64,000 nucleotides of DNA from assembly GCF_007097485.1 (NCBI RefSeq), contig NZ_VKDE01000019.1, forward strand, positions 1-64,000. The letters run 5' to 3'. Source of the DNA: Carboxylicivirga sp. M1479 (GTDB lineage Bacteria; Bacteroidota; Bacteroidia; Bacteroidales; Marinilabiliaceae). The notes beneath the pieces were generated by a model that saw only the letters and a program-made list of their open reading frames with translations, was not told the DNA's origin and searched no databases. Positions within the stretch are counted from its first letter, which is position 1. Each line of letters opens with the position of its first letter. Made by a program: the position numbers and the translations under genes. Positions 10,078-19,111 of the stretch are shown piece by piece.

Positions 10078-11709
10078 TTAAATATTGGATAAGTAAGTAA
10101 CCAAATTTACTTCTGTATTGGTTAAATCCAGTTTCTTACGCAAGCGGGTTCGTGCAGCCTCCACGCTTCTGATATTCTGGTGGGTTATGGCAGATATCTC
10201 TTTAGTAGTCATATTAAGGCTTAAGAAAGCACTTAGTCGAATGTCATTGGGTGTCAAATCAGGGTGTGCATTTTTCAAGTTGGTGTAAAACTCTTCATGC
10301 ACTTGTTGAAAACGGTATTCAAAGTCTTCCCATACATCTTTATCAGTTATACTTTGCACCTCATAAATAACACCTTGTACTTTCGTGGTTAGTTTTGAAG
10401 GCAATTCAGCTTTAAGCTCTAATAAACTATTGGTTATTGAATTAAGCACTTCATTTTTCTTTACAAGGTACATTACATTCGTAGCCAGTTCCTTATTTCT
10501 ATTGACCAAGTCTCCCTCTAACTTTTCATTCTCTAGGCGTCTTTTCTTTGATTTTAAACGCGTTAGATTAAGTATTAATAAGACTATAATTAAACCAATA
10601 AATAAAAAGGCAAGTAATAATGTTATATACAAGCGTTGCTTTTTAGCCTTTAATAACTTTTGCTCTTCCAGTTTTGAGTAATCGTACTTGAGCTGCATTT
10701 TTGCCAGTTCAGCTATCTTTTTCATATTGAACAAACTATCCTGCAAGGCTCTATTTTCCTCCAAAGCACTCACTGATTCTTTAAACAAACCGAGTTGCTT
10801 TGCTGCCTTAAACTGCACTTCTGTTGCCTCGAGTCTGTGATGCATGGAATGCACCTTTTCTGCGTGTTGGTACGCTAAATTACTGTACTTATACGCTTCA
10901 TCAAATTCCTCTACATATAAATGAAATATTGCTTTATGCGTTGCCGCTAAGCTTATCATTCTGCTGTCATTCATTTGAAATGCCAAATCATAAGATACTT
11001 TTGAATAATGTCGGGCACTGTCGATTAATTCAAGTTGGCGGTAGGCGTCTGCCAGGTTATTGTAAAGTGGTATGATAAAATCTTCAGCCGGATTATTTTT
11101 ATAATTATTAATACCCTTATGGAAATAATTGATGGCACTTTTATAATCCTTCTTCTCATTGTAGATTAAGCCAATATTATTATAAGTTCCGCTGAGGTGC
11201 TTTCTTTCGTTTTCGACTTCTTCTGCATTAAATTCTTTAAATACATTCAGAGCTTTAAAAAAATACTCCAAACCATCATCTAAATCATCGAATTTGAGAT
11301 TTAGTGTTCCCAAATTATTAAATGAATAAAAGACAAACTTCTTATAACCTTTCTCCTCTGCCGTATTTAATGCATCGAAATAATACCTACCGCCCAATTC
11401 GTAATTCCCAATGTTCACATGCAAGGCTCCCAACTTATTATTGATATCCGTAATTAAGTAGGCATGATTTATTTCATTGGCAATTTTTAATGCATCTTGT
11501 AGAATTTCAATCGCTTTTAATAAATCACTCTTCCTTAGGTGACCGGCCAAAACCAGTAAATTACGAATTTCATCTTCTCCTGCTTCTGCATTTTGAACTT
11601 CCAAGCGAAGGCTATCCTCAATAAATTTATTTTGCCCGTTTAATTTTATTGTACAACTCATAAACAGGATAAAAGTAACAACGATAAATATGAAAGATAG
11701 CTTACCCAA
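10078..11709 (-). CDS. TPR-membrane-HTH transcriptional regulator (locus 1)
   Basis: A 543-residue one-component regulator. Order: hydrophobic export signal (1-25, with a possible lipobox FMSC), five to seven TPR units (about 45-300), linker helix, one transmembrane helix (about 360-382), coiled coil (about 385-440) and a C-terminal LuxR-like helix-turn-helix (about 484-530, with LTPNDIRLSAFL and TTKEISAITHQNIRSVEAAR). The TPR part should be periplasmic and the HTH cytoplasmic. The frame opens with TTG directly after an in-frame stop. The first ATG is codon 17, which would destroy the signal peptide, so TTG is the likely start. It lies upstream of the S8 operon on the same strand. A close paralogue at 53676-55307 sits beside the second S8 gene, so the two probably control their neighbouring protease genes. 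Confidence 0.88.
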   Translation of the reverse strand: MGKLSFIFIVVTFILFMSCTIKLNGQNKFIEDSLRLEVQNAEAGEDEIRNLLVLAGHLRKSDLLKAIEILQDALKIANEINHAYLITDINNKLGALHVNIGNYELGGRYYFDALNTAEEKGYKKFVFYSFNNLGTLNLKFDDLDDGLEYFFKALNVFKEFNAEEVENERKHLSGTYNNIGLIYNEKKDYKSAINYFHKGINNYKNNPAEDFIIPLYNNLADAYRQLELIDSARHYSKVSYDLAFQMNDSRMISLAATHKAIFHLYVEEFDEAYKYSNLAYQHAEKVHSMHHRLEATEVQFKAAKQLGLFKESVSALEENRALQDSLFNMKKIAELAKMQLKYDYSKLEEQKLLKAKKQRLYITLLLAFLFIGLIIVLLILNLTRLKSKKRRLENEKLEGDLVNRNKELATNVMYLVKKNEVLNSITNSLLELKAELPSKLTTKVQGVIYEVQSITDKDVWEDFEYRFQQVHEEFYTNLKNAHPDLTPNDIRLSAFLSLNMTTKEISAITHQNIRSVEAARTRLRKKLDLTNTEVNLVTYLSNI

Positions 11710-11758
11710 TTAGTTCAAAGTTTAATTTATAATTAGACCTAGTATACTGCAAGTCAAC

Positions 11759-11766
11759 CAAAATTA
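11759..11766 (-). promoter_or_regulatory. -7 promoter element for the locus 1 regulator
   Basis: A perfect minus-strand TAATTTTG (TAnnTTTG) lies about 50 bp upstream of the regulator's TTG start. No clear -33 element is visible. Confidence 0.45.
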
Positions 11767-12091
11767 TAAAAAATACCCATTATAAAAAATATCTATACCT
11801 ATATGAAATCCCACTTTAATGAGGTGCTCAATGAAAAATACACAAAATCTATGGCTTTGTTAATTCCACACTTCTTTATTCTACAAGTCGTCTGTTTTGT
11901 AACCCATATAGTAATAAAAAAAAAGAGATTTTAAACGAGTAGTGCTTAACATCAAGAAATAGTAACCGGCAATCAAATTAAAACTATTACTGCGTATATA
12001 CAACACGTTATAAGACTAATCTCTTTATGATTAAACATGATAATTTACCTTAAATACCATAGAATAAAATGGCTCTTATTAATATATTATC
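11767..12091. other. Divergent intergenic region, AT-rich, no gene seen
   Basis: Between the minus-strand regulator and the plus-strand nitroreductase. Very AT-rich with short A-runs and no ORF or strong repeat. It should hold the upstream parts of both divergent promoters. Confidence 0.5.
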
Positions 12092-12099
12092 TACTTTCG
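12092..12099 (+). promoter_or_regulatory. -7 promoter element for the nitroreductase gene
   Basis: TACTTTCG followed by CAGCCC is a one-mismatch match to TAnnTTTG, 18 bp before the ATG at 12118. Confidence 0.5.
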
Positions 12100-12117
12100 C
12101 AGCCCAGATAAAAAGAC

Positions 12118-12942
12118 ATGATGTTAGATTTTAAAATTAACGAGGACCAGTGTACGCAATGTGGCATGTGCTCTAAAGAATGCCCAGTACTAATTATTAA
12201 TGGCAAAAACGGTATTCCTGAGATTAAAGAAGGGAAAGAAAAAAATTGTATAAAATGTCAGCACTGCTTGGCAGTATGCCCCACGGGTGCTCTTTCTATT
12301 TTTGGTAAAAATCCGAATGATAGTTTATTGCTTAATTCTGAAGTACCCAGTGCAGATGAACTGGAGCGTTTGATTAAAACGCGTCGTTCTGTACGTCGAT
12401 TCAAAAAGGAAGCTGTTAATCCAGAAACTATTAATAAACTGTTACAAACAGCGGCCTATGCACCCACAGGTCACAACAAAAATCAGGTTCTTTTGTCGGT
12501 AACAGATTCTAAAGAACGCCTAGCTGAAGTGAGAAACTTGGTATACGACACCATTAAACAGCTACATTCAAATGGTCAGTTACCAGAAAAGCTAGGCATG
12601 TATGGTAATTTTCAGCAAGTGTGGGAGACCAAAGGTATTGATGTATTGTTTCGCGATGCTCCTCACCTACTTATTGCCTCAGCGCCACAAAAGAATAGTA
12701 ACGGAGTGGCTGACGGTGTTATCAGCCTTAGTTACTTTGAATTATTAGCTAATTCAATGGGAATAGGTACACTGTGGAATGGCTTTTTAAAAGAAGTATT
12801 TGAGAAAGTGGCTCCTGAATTAAAAACTAAAATAGGCATACCTGAAGATCATTCTATTTCTTATATGATGATTTTTGGTTACTCAGCAGTAAAATTCTCA
12901 AGGTCTATTCAATCGGAAGGATTAAACCTTAATCGCATTTAA
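12118..12942 (+). CDS. Ferredoxin-nitroreductase fusion (2x[4Fe-4S] plus FMN nitroreductase)
   Basis: A 274-residue cytoplasmic flavoprotein. The N-terminus is a bacterial-type 2[4Fe-4S] ferredoxin domain with two complete CxxCxxCxxxCP motifs (Cys12/15/18/22 and Cys44/47/50/54). The rest is a nitroreductase-fold FMN domain starting at LIKTRRSVRRFKKE (86-97), with the usual APTGHNKN loop. This architecture is known as a family of ferredoxin-linked FMN reductases in anaerobes; the natural substrate is unknown. The start is either of two adjacent ATGs (12118 or 12121). The gene stands alone, divergent from the TPR regulator, and ends before a bidirectional terminator. Confidence 0.92.
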   Translation: MMLDFKINEDQCTQCGMCSKECPVLIINGKNGIPEIKEGKEKNCIKCQHCLAVCPTGALSIFGKNPNDSLLLNSEVPSADELERLIKTRRSVRRFKKEAVNPETINKLLQTAAYAPTGHNKNQVLLSVTDSKERLAEVRNLVYDTIKQLHSNGQLPEKLGMYGNFQQVWETKGIDVLFRDAPHLLIASAPQKNSNGVADGVISLSYFELLANSMGIGTLWNGFLKEVFEKVAPELKTKIGIPEDHSISYMMIFGYSAVKFSRSIQSEGLNLNRI

Positions 12943-12986
12943 TTATCCATTTGCTGTACCATTGGTGTCAGCCATATAATAATTTC

Positions 12987-13030
12987 AATACAGAGGCCTT
13001 AATGGGAAATACCATTGAGGCCTCTGTATT
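12987..13030. terminator. Bidirectional terminator between nitroreductase and ABC permease
   Basis: A 17-bp inverted repeat with one mismatch (arms AATACAGAGGCCTTAAT and ATTGAGGCCTCTGTATT, 10-nt loop) lies between two convergent genes. The outer ends of the stem are AT-rich and give short U-runs in both directions. Confidence 0.75.
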
Positions 13031-13085
13031 TATAGTACGATAATCTTCTAATCCATCGTTACTTTAGGAATACAGCTTCCATTCA

Positions 13086-14714
13086 TTAATTACTGTTACG
13101 AATAGTTCTGTAACTCAATGATATTACAAAAGGCATAAGTACACACAAAGCAATTGCTATACCTACATGCGCCATAGAAACCAGGTAAACTAAGCCTATA
13201 ATCAGGCCCATCAACATTAATCCCAAAAACATTTTCATGGTGTATTCTCCTTTGTTCATCATCTCACGGCATTGAGTAAATGGCAATTTATCACCCTGTA
13301 TACGTACCAATAGTACAGCCAAAGTGGTGCTTAATAAACCTCCTAACACAAACAAAGGAACCGTTGTCCATCCCCAAATAATGACAATTGGAATCAGAAA
13401 TAAAACATACAATGGAAGAAAAAAGGTAAACAACAAGGACTTAACTGCACCTGAATGGATGTGGTGTTTCTTGTTGGTTGATGCCATTGAATATATCCAG
13501 GCGGCTTTGGGCGTATCAGTAAAAGATATGATAGGAATGCCGAGCGTACCAAAAAAAGCAGCCAACATAAACATCAGGTATTTTGATGACTCGCCCAATT
13601 CAACAAAATAATTTGTTTCGCTCTTAAAATCGGGCTTGAGCAAAATCACAACCATTATTAAACTATAGGCCAACATCGGATAGAGTTGCTGCTTTAGTTT
13701 TCTATCACTCTTGATATGACTCTTCGTTAATCGCCAACCTGTTTTCTCTTCTTCAGAAATACAAAGCATGTTTAATACTTTATTGAGCCATTTTCCAGTT
13801 TTAGCAAGCTTTACGCTTTTTGTTTTAGTACTGCTACTTGCACTGCCACTTTCCGATATAATGGCACTAAAACCTGATGACAATACCCTTACTAAAAGAA
13901 TACTACCAAAAATAGTAACGCCCAAAGTCATTAAGAACAAATACAGATTTGAACCAATCCCTCCGGCATATTGTGTAAATCCTGCAAACCACACCGATGG
14001 CACCAAGTTAGTCCACCACGCTGATTGAAAAGTTAACTGTTCCATGTTGGCATCATCAATAAAATGAGGTACCAATTGGTAACTTCCCATAATTATAATC
14101 GCCAGCCCAATTTGGAAATAATTCAATACATCTTTAAAACGATTGACACTCACCAATTTTGAAAGCCACATATAAAAACCAACTACCAACAACAGTGTAA
14201 ACCAGGCACACAGAAGCACACCGAGTACAAACACCAAAGCTAAAATCCCATGCTGAAAAGCTAAATAAATAGTAAAAGGCAGACTTAAAGCCAATGCAAT
14301 ATTGGACATATAAACCAATATATGCGCCAAACGCACAAGTAATAGGGTGCGCGATGATACAGGTCGGGGTAGTAGCACATGGTTCTCATGCTCATCAAAA
14401 ATTACCGATGTAAACTCAGTGAGTAAAATAGTACCAGCAAACACAATTAGAAAAGCATAAAACACCGATAACTGCAACATTAAATCGGGTATCTGATACA
14501 AACTTCCCACCATAATTCCGCCCAATACACCATAGACGAGGAGCTGCTTAAGTAAGGTTTGTTTTTTACCACCTGATTGAAAACTATTAGGAGGACGTCG
14601 AAAGTCCATTTTAAGTTTGGCACCAAGCAAAACCCAAAAATGACGAACATCAACACCCAGAACCACCAGAATAACATTGACTGGCGATTGAATAATTTGT
14701 TTAAAAGTGCTCAT
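13086..14714 (-). CDS. ABC-2 type exporter permease
   Basis: A 542-residue integral membrane protein with about 11-12 hydrophobic segments (for example LLVYGVLGGIMVGSLYQIP, FYAFLIVFAGTILL, ALVFVLGVLLCAWFTLLLVV and MFLGLMLMGLIIGLVYLVSM). The N-terminal soluble stretch and the segment FDEHENHVLLPRPVSSRTLL are typical of Bacteroidota ABC-2 permeases that work with a single ATPase. The start is 3 bp after the stop of the ATPase gene, so the two are co-translated as one exporter. The substrate is not evident. Confidence 0.85.
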   Translation of the reverse strand: MSTFKQIIQSPVNVILVVLGVDVRHFWVLLGAKLKMDFRRPPNSFQSGGKKQTLLKQLLVYGVLGGIMVGSLYQIPDLMLQLSVFYAFLIVFAGTILLTEFTSVIFDEHENHVLLPRPVSSRTLLLVRLAHILVYMSNIALALSLPFTIYLAFQHGILALVFVLGVLLCAWFTLLLVVGFYMWLSKLVSVNRFKDVLNYFQIGLAIIIMGSYQLVPHFIDDANMEQLTFQSAWWTNLVPSVWFAGFTQYAGGIGSNLYLFLMTLGVTIFGSILLVRVLSSGFSAIISESGSASSSTKTKSVKLAKTGKWLNKVLNMLCISEEEKTGWRLTKSHIKSDRKLKQQLYPMLAYSLIMVVILLKPDFKSETNYFVELGESSKYLMFMLAAFFGTLGIPIISFTDTPKAAWIYSMASTNKKHHIHSGAVKSLLFTFFLPLYVLFLIPIVIIWGWTTVPLFVLGGLLSTTLAVLLVRIQGDKLPFTQCREMMNKGEYTMKMFLGLMLMGLIIGLVYLVSMAHVGIAIALCVLMPFVISLSYRTIRNSN

Positions 14715-14717
14715 TTC

Positions 14718-15503
14718 TTAGTTTTTAAAAACTTCGTCCAACACACTTGTTTCACTCTCACTTCTGTTAGCGCCGGTAAGTTTGGCAAACACTTGCTCCA
14801 ATGATGCTTTGCTATCCTGTCGTAACTCATCAAAGGTCCCATCGGCCACCACTTGCCCATCATCAATTAAAATAATACGGCTCGATATTTTCTCCACAAC
14901 ATCCATTAAGTGAGAGCTGTAAAAAATGGTTTTTCCTTGTGCCGATAATTTCGTTAACAAGTCTTTTACCAAGATGACTGAGTTAGCATCTAAACCCGAC
15001 AATGGCTCATCTAAAAATAAAATTTCAGGATTATTAATTAGGCCAGCAATGATGAGTATTTTTTGTTTCATCCCCTTGGAGAAAGTATCCATTCGCTGGT
15101 CGGCATGCTCTTGCATTTGAAAATACTGAAGCAAAGAAGTGCTTCGTTCAGCTATTAACGCAGGCGACATATCAAACAACACACCAACTAAGTTTAAATA
15201 TTCATTGGGAGTAAGCGCCTCATATAAAGCACCGTTCTCTGGAACATAACCAATTAAGCGCTTTACTGCCAACTCATTTTTACGAATGGGTAATCCCGAA
15301 ACTTCAATCTCGCCCTCAAAATCGGTCAGCAATCCACACAACACTTTCACAGTAGTGCTCTTACCTGCTCCGTTGGGTCCTATGTAACCTATAATCTGTC
15401 CGCGTTCAATACTAAGGTCAATACCTTTAAGCACCTCCTTTTGATCACCTTTTTTGCCAAAAGATTTACGCAATCCTTTAATACTAATGCTTGTCTGTTT
15501 CAT
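14718..15503 (-). CDS. ABC transporter ATP-binding protein
   Basis: A 261-residue ATPase with every core motif: Walker A GPNGAGKST (42-50), signature FSKGMKQK (141-148), Walker B ILFLDEP (161-167), D-loop GLD and H-loop His198. It is of the CcmA/DRA family that energises ABC-2 exporters. It is the first gene of a two-gene operon with the permease downstream (3-bp gap). A perfect -7 box lies 30 bp upstream. Confidence 0.93.
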   Translation of the reverse strand: MKQTSISIKGLRKSFGKKGDQKEVLKGIDLSIERGQIIGYIGPNGAGKSTTVKVLCGLLTDFEGEIEVSGLPIRKNELAVKRLIGYVPENGALYEALTPNEYLNLVGVLFDMSPALIAERSTSLLQYFQMQEHADQRMDTFSKGMKQKILIIAGLINNPEILFLDEPLSGLDANSVILVKDLLTKLSAQGKTIFYSSHLMDVVEKISSRIILIDDGQVVADGTFDELRQDSKASLEQVFAKLTGANRSESETSVLDEVFKN

Positions 15504-15532
15504 AATTTTGGTTCAGTTCAGTAAAAGATTAA

Positions 15533-15540
15533 CAAAAGTA
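15533..15540 (-). promoter_or_regulatory. -7 promoter element for the ABC exporter operon
   Basis: Perfect minus-strand TACTTTTG (TAnnTTTG), 30 bp upstream of the ATPase ATG. Confidence 0.5.
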
Positions 15541-15661
15541 GAAATTAACTCTAATTTTTCAACTTGTTACAAAGCTTTTAAATGAGTACATTTCGATGAC
15601 TTTTATAAAGCACTTTAACACCATCAAACATAAAGAGTTAATACCTTAAATTATTATCACA

Positions 15662-18600
15662 ATGTCTAAAACCTTCAAATCGTATTTCTTACTATTCGGT
15701 CTATTTTGTTGCACCGCCTTACTTTTCAACACCAAAGCACAGGGTACAAGACTATTACGCCAACCCAACTTAAATGGCGAACAAATTGTATTTGCTTATG
15801 GTGGAGATTTATGGCTAACTACCAAAACTGGAGGCTTAGCCACTCGCTTAACCAGCACAGCCGCAGTGGAAAAAGATCCATTCTTTTCTCCCGATGGCCA
15901 AACCATCGCTTTTACATCTAACCGCTCAGGTGTAGATGCTGTTTATACCATGGCATCTGCAGGCGGAAGCGCTAAACGCTTAACCTGGTACCCGGCAGCT
16001 TCGCAAGTACGAGGATGGACACCTGACGGAAAACGTATTTTATATGCTTCAAGCAGAGAAACGGCACCGAGCTCATACGACCGACTGTGGACTGTTGGTA
16101 TTAATGGTGGCCCATCTACTTTATTGAGCAAACAATGGGGAACCAAAGCATCATTTTCGGCCGATGGCAAATACATGGCGCTGGATAAGATGCGCCGATG
16201 GGACTGGGAATGGCGTGCCTACAGAGGTGGCCAAAACACACCTCTCATTTTACTTAATCTGGAAACCTGGGAAGAAGAACTGCTGCCCAATGATCGAACG
16301 ACCGATACGCAACCTGTTTGGGTTGATGATAAGGTTTATTTTTTATCGGACCGCGATTGGGTCAATAACATCTGGCTCTACTCTAGAGAAACAAAACAAG
16401 TACAGCAAGTCACAACCTTTGCAGCTACAGATATCAAACACCTTGCAGCTCATAAGCATGAATTGGTTTTTGAACAAGATGGCTATATCCATCTATTCAA
16501 CACCACTACTCAGGAAAGCACTCAGCTTAATATTGATGTGACTGGCGATTTTCCTTGGGCAGAAACAAAATGGGAAGACCTGAGTAAAAACATCCGCCAT
16601 GCTCGTTTGTCTCCCAACGGCAAGCGCGCTATCCTATCAGCCAGAGGCGAAATATTTACAGTACCCATTGAACATGGTAGCACGCGAAACATCAGCAATA
16701 ACTCCTTAACAGCCGATCGCCAACCATTGTGGTCTCCTACAGGGGATAAAATAGCTTGGTTTTCCGACATGAACGGGCAATATGAATTACACATTACCAA
16801 TCAAGATGGCTTGGGAGAGGTTGAGCACATTGGTTTAGGCGAATCAAAAATGATATGGGAACCAAGTTGGTCGCCCGATGGTAAACACATTGCTTTTTGC
16901 GATGATGATGTGCGCATACAGGTATTAACAATTGCCAACAAAAGCATTAAAACAATTGATACAGGTGGCAATAATCTGGAACGAGGAGACATGGGCATTA
17001 CCTGGTCGAAGGACTCCAAGCACCTGGCTTATGCCAAATCTGGTGCCAACCATTTTCGACGAATCTACATTTGGTCAATGGCTAACAACCTTACCCAGGC
17101 GGTAACCAACAGCATGGCCGATGCATTTTCTCCTGCTTGGGACAAAAATGAAAAACACATATACTTTTTGGCCAGCACTGATTTAGGCCTTGCATCAAGC
17201 TATGTCAATACCAGTGTTATGTCGCCCGATGATGCTAATTACAGTGCTTTTGTTATCAACCTACAAAAATCAGAACCCTCTCCTTTTGCGCTTCGCAGCG
17301 ATGAAGCTGAGCTTGTAAAAAAAGAAGAAGCAGATGATGAAAAGGACGATAAGAAAAAGAAAAGGTCAAAAAAGGATAAAAAAGAAGCTGAAGTCAAAGG
17401 CATGATCATCGACTTTGATGGCATAGAACGACGAATTATCGCCATGCCAATGCCAGCAAAAGCATACCAATATATGATAACTGGTGTTGCAGGAACTGTT
17501 TTTATTAGCGAGAGCACTGATAAAGGAAGTAGCATACATAAGTTTACGCTTAAAGATCGTAAAAGTAAAGAATTTGTGTCTGGTGCACGCTCTGTTTCCA
17601 TCTCAACAAATGGCAAACATATGTTAGCGAAAATGGGCTCATCGTGGACCGTTATGGATACCAATAAACCCAACGGCAAGGATGGCAAGAAGCTGAAAAC
17701 TGAATTAAAAACAAAGCTTAACCGTTACCAGGAATGGCAGCAGATGTTTGATGAGGCTTGGCGTTATCAGCGTGATTTCTTTTATGCACCAAATATGCAC
17801 GGCCGCAATTGGGACGAGGTGTATGAACGCTATGCTCCTTTGGTACCATACATTCAGCACCGAAGTGACCTCAACTATGTACTCGATATGATGAATGGAG
17901 AACTTTCTGTGGGACATAGCTTTGTATTTGGTGGGGATATGCCAGAAATTGAAAAAACAATGGTAGGCCTTCTTGGCGCCAACCTAAAGGCCGAAAGCGG
18001 ATACTGGAAAATTGAGCGCATTTTCAACACTGAGGTATGGAACCCGAAGCTTTCGAGCCCGCTTGAACAGCCTGGCTTAAAAGTGGAGGAAGGGCATTTT
18101 ATTGTTGGCATTAATGGTCAGGAGTTAAAAAGCGACAGTGATCCATACATGGCACTCGATGGTACACGCGGTGTACAGACAGTGCTGCACATAAACGATA
18201 AAGCCTCTTTTAATGGAAGTTGGAAAATTACCGTGAAGCCAATCTCCAGTGAAGGTGCCTTACGCCAGCGTGCCTGGGTTGAGGACAACCGTCGCTTGGT
18301 TGATAAATTATCGGATGGAAAGCTGGCCTATGTGTGGGTACCTAACACCTCAGGAGCTGGATTTGTATCGTTTAACCGCTACTATTTTGCGCAGCAAGAT
18401 AAAGAAGGTGCGGTGATTGATGAACGTTTTAACGGTGGTGGTCTGTTGGATGATTACATGGTTGATCTGATGAAGCGCGATCTACGTGCGGCTCTTACGA
18501 ACGAAGTACCCAATGGCTCTCCCATCCTTTTACCAGCAGGTATAAAAGGACCAAAAGTTTTAATCATTAATGAATTGGCTGGTTCCGGTGGCGATTTCTT

Positions 18601-18928
18601 CCCATGGGCATTTAAGCAGCAGAAGATTGGACCTGTGGTTGGCGCACGCACCTGGGGTGGATTGGTTAAATCATCGGTTCACTACCGCTTGGTAGATGGT
18701 GGCGCTTTAACAGCACCCGACAATGCGGTATTTGACCCAATCAACAATCAATGGGTAGGCGAAAACGAGGGTATAGCCCCAACCATTGATGTACGCATGG
18801 ATGCTGCTTCGATGCAGCAAGACGTTGACCCACAATTGGAGCGAGCAGTTAAAGAAGCCCTTTCCTTACTTAAGGAAAAGAAAAAAATAACGCCTCCGCC
18901 ATATCCAAGTCCTGCTACTAAAAAATAA
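15662..18928 (+). CDS. Tricorn-like S41 protease
   Basis: A 1,088-residue protein related to archaeal tricorn protease, here with a Sec signal peptide (residues 1-27), so it is periplasmic or exported. The N-terminal two thirds are beta-propeller blades with TolB/WD40-like repeats (PFFSPDGQTIAFTSNRSG, PLWSPTGDKIAWFSDMNG, PSWSPDGKHIAFCDDD). A charged Lys/Glu linker follows at about 546-575 (KKEEADDEKDDKKKKRSKKDKKEAE). Then come the helical core, a PDZ domain and the S41 catalytic domain. Likely catalytic residues are His752 (SVGHSF), nucleophile Ser975 (NELAGSGGDF) and a Glu in GENEG (1034/1036). Family members trim peptides made by other proteases. It is monocistronic with a terminator right after it. 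Confidence 0.93.
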   Translation: MSKTFKSYFLLFGLFCCTALLFNTKAQGTRLLRQPNLNGEQIVFAYGGDLWLTTKTGGLATRLTSTAAVEKDPFFSPDGQTIAFTSNRSGVDAVYTMASAGGSAKRLTWYPAASQVRGWTPDGKRILYASSRETAPSSYDRLWTVGINGGPSTLLSKQWGTKASFSADGKYMALDKMRRWDWEWRAYRGGQNTPLILLNLETWEEELLPNDRTTDTQPVWVDDKVYFLSDRDWVNNIWLYSRETKQVQQVTTFAATDIKHLAAHKHELVFEQDGYIHLFNTTTQESTQLNIDVTGDFPWAETKWEDLSKNIRHARLSPNGKRAILSARGEIFTVPIEHGSTRNISNNSLTADRQPLWSPTGDKIAWFSDMNGQYELHITNQDGLGEVEHIGLGESKMIWEPSWSPDGKHIAFCDDDVRIQVLTIANKSIKTIDTGGNNLERGDMGITWSKDSKHLAYAKSGANHFRRIYIWSMANNLTQAVTNSMADAFSPAWDKNEKHIYFLASTDLGLASSYVNTSVMSPDDANYSAFVINLQKSEPSPFALRSDEAELVKKEEADDEKDDKKKKRSKKDKKEAEVKGMIIDFDGIERRIIAMPMPAKAYQYMITGVAGTVFISESTDKGSSIHKFTLKDRKSKEFVSGARSVSISTNGKHMLAKMGSSWTVMDTNKPNGKDGKKLKTELKTKLNRYQEWQQMFDEAWRYQRDFFYAPNMHGRNWDEVYERYAPLVPYIQHRSDLNYVLDMMNGELSVGHSFVFGGDMPEIEKTMVGLLGANLKAESGYWKIERIFNTEVWNPKLSSPLEQPGLKVEEGHFIVGINGQELKSDSDPYMALDGTRGVQTVLHINDKASFNGSWKITVKPISSEGALRQRAWVEDNRRLVDKLSDGKLAYVWVPNTSGAGFVSFNRYYFAQQDKEGAVIDERFNGGGLLDDYMVDLMKRDLRAALTNEVPNGSPILLPAGIKGPKVLIINELAGSGGDFFPWAFKQQKIGPVVGARTWGGLVKSSVHYRLVDGGALTAPDNAVFDPINNQWVGENEGIAPTIDVRMDAASMQQDVDPQLERAVKEALSLLKEKKKITPPPYPSPATKK

Positions 18929-18936
18929 ATAATGAA

Positions 18937-18964
18937 AGGCCACTCTGCAAAGGGTGGCTTTTTT
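18937..18964 (+). terminator. Terminator of the tricorn-like protease gene
   Basis: A stem GCCACTC / GGGTGGC with a 6-nt loop followed by TTTTTT, starting 11 bp after the stop codon. Confidence 0.8.
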
Positions 18965-19031
18965 CATTCTAAAGCCTCAGACTTTTTTTCTGTCCGTGTC
19001 ATTTATCATATTCTGTCAATTTTAATCAAAT

Positions 19032-19039
19032 TACTTTCG
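19032..19039 (+). promoter_or_regulatory. -7 promoter element for the cysteine desulfidase gene
   Basis: TACTTTCG followed by CGCC, one mismatch to TAnnTTTG, about 70 bp upstream of the ATG. Confidence 0.4.
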
Positions 19040-19111
19040 CGCCAATTCTGATATATTTCATATTAATAGGCAGATAGAGCTTGATATTGATCAACTTTAA
19101 AAAGGGCAATA

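Noticed and set aside
16522-18111. Several long minus-strand ORFs (up to 149 codons) inside the tricorn-like gene
   Set aside because: Antisense shadows of a conserved 1,088-residue protease; their Ser/Leu-rich translations mirror the Lys/Glu-rich coding strand.
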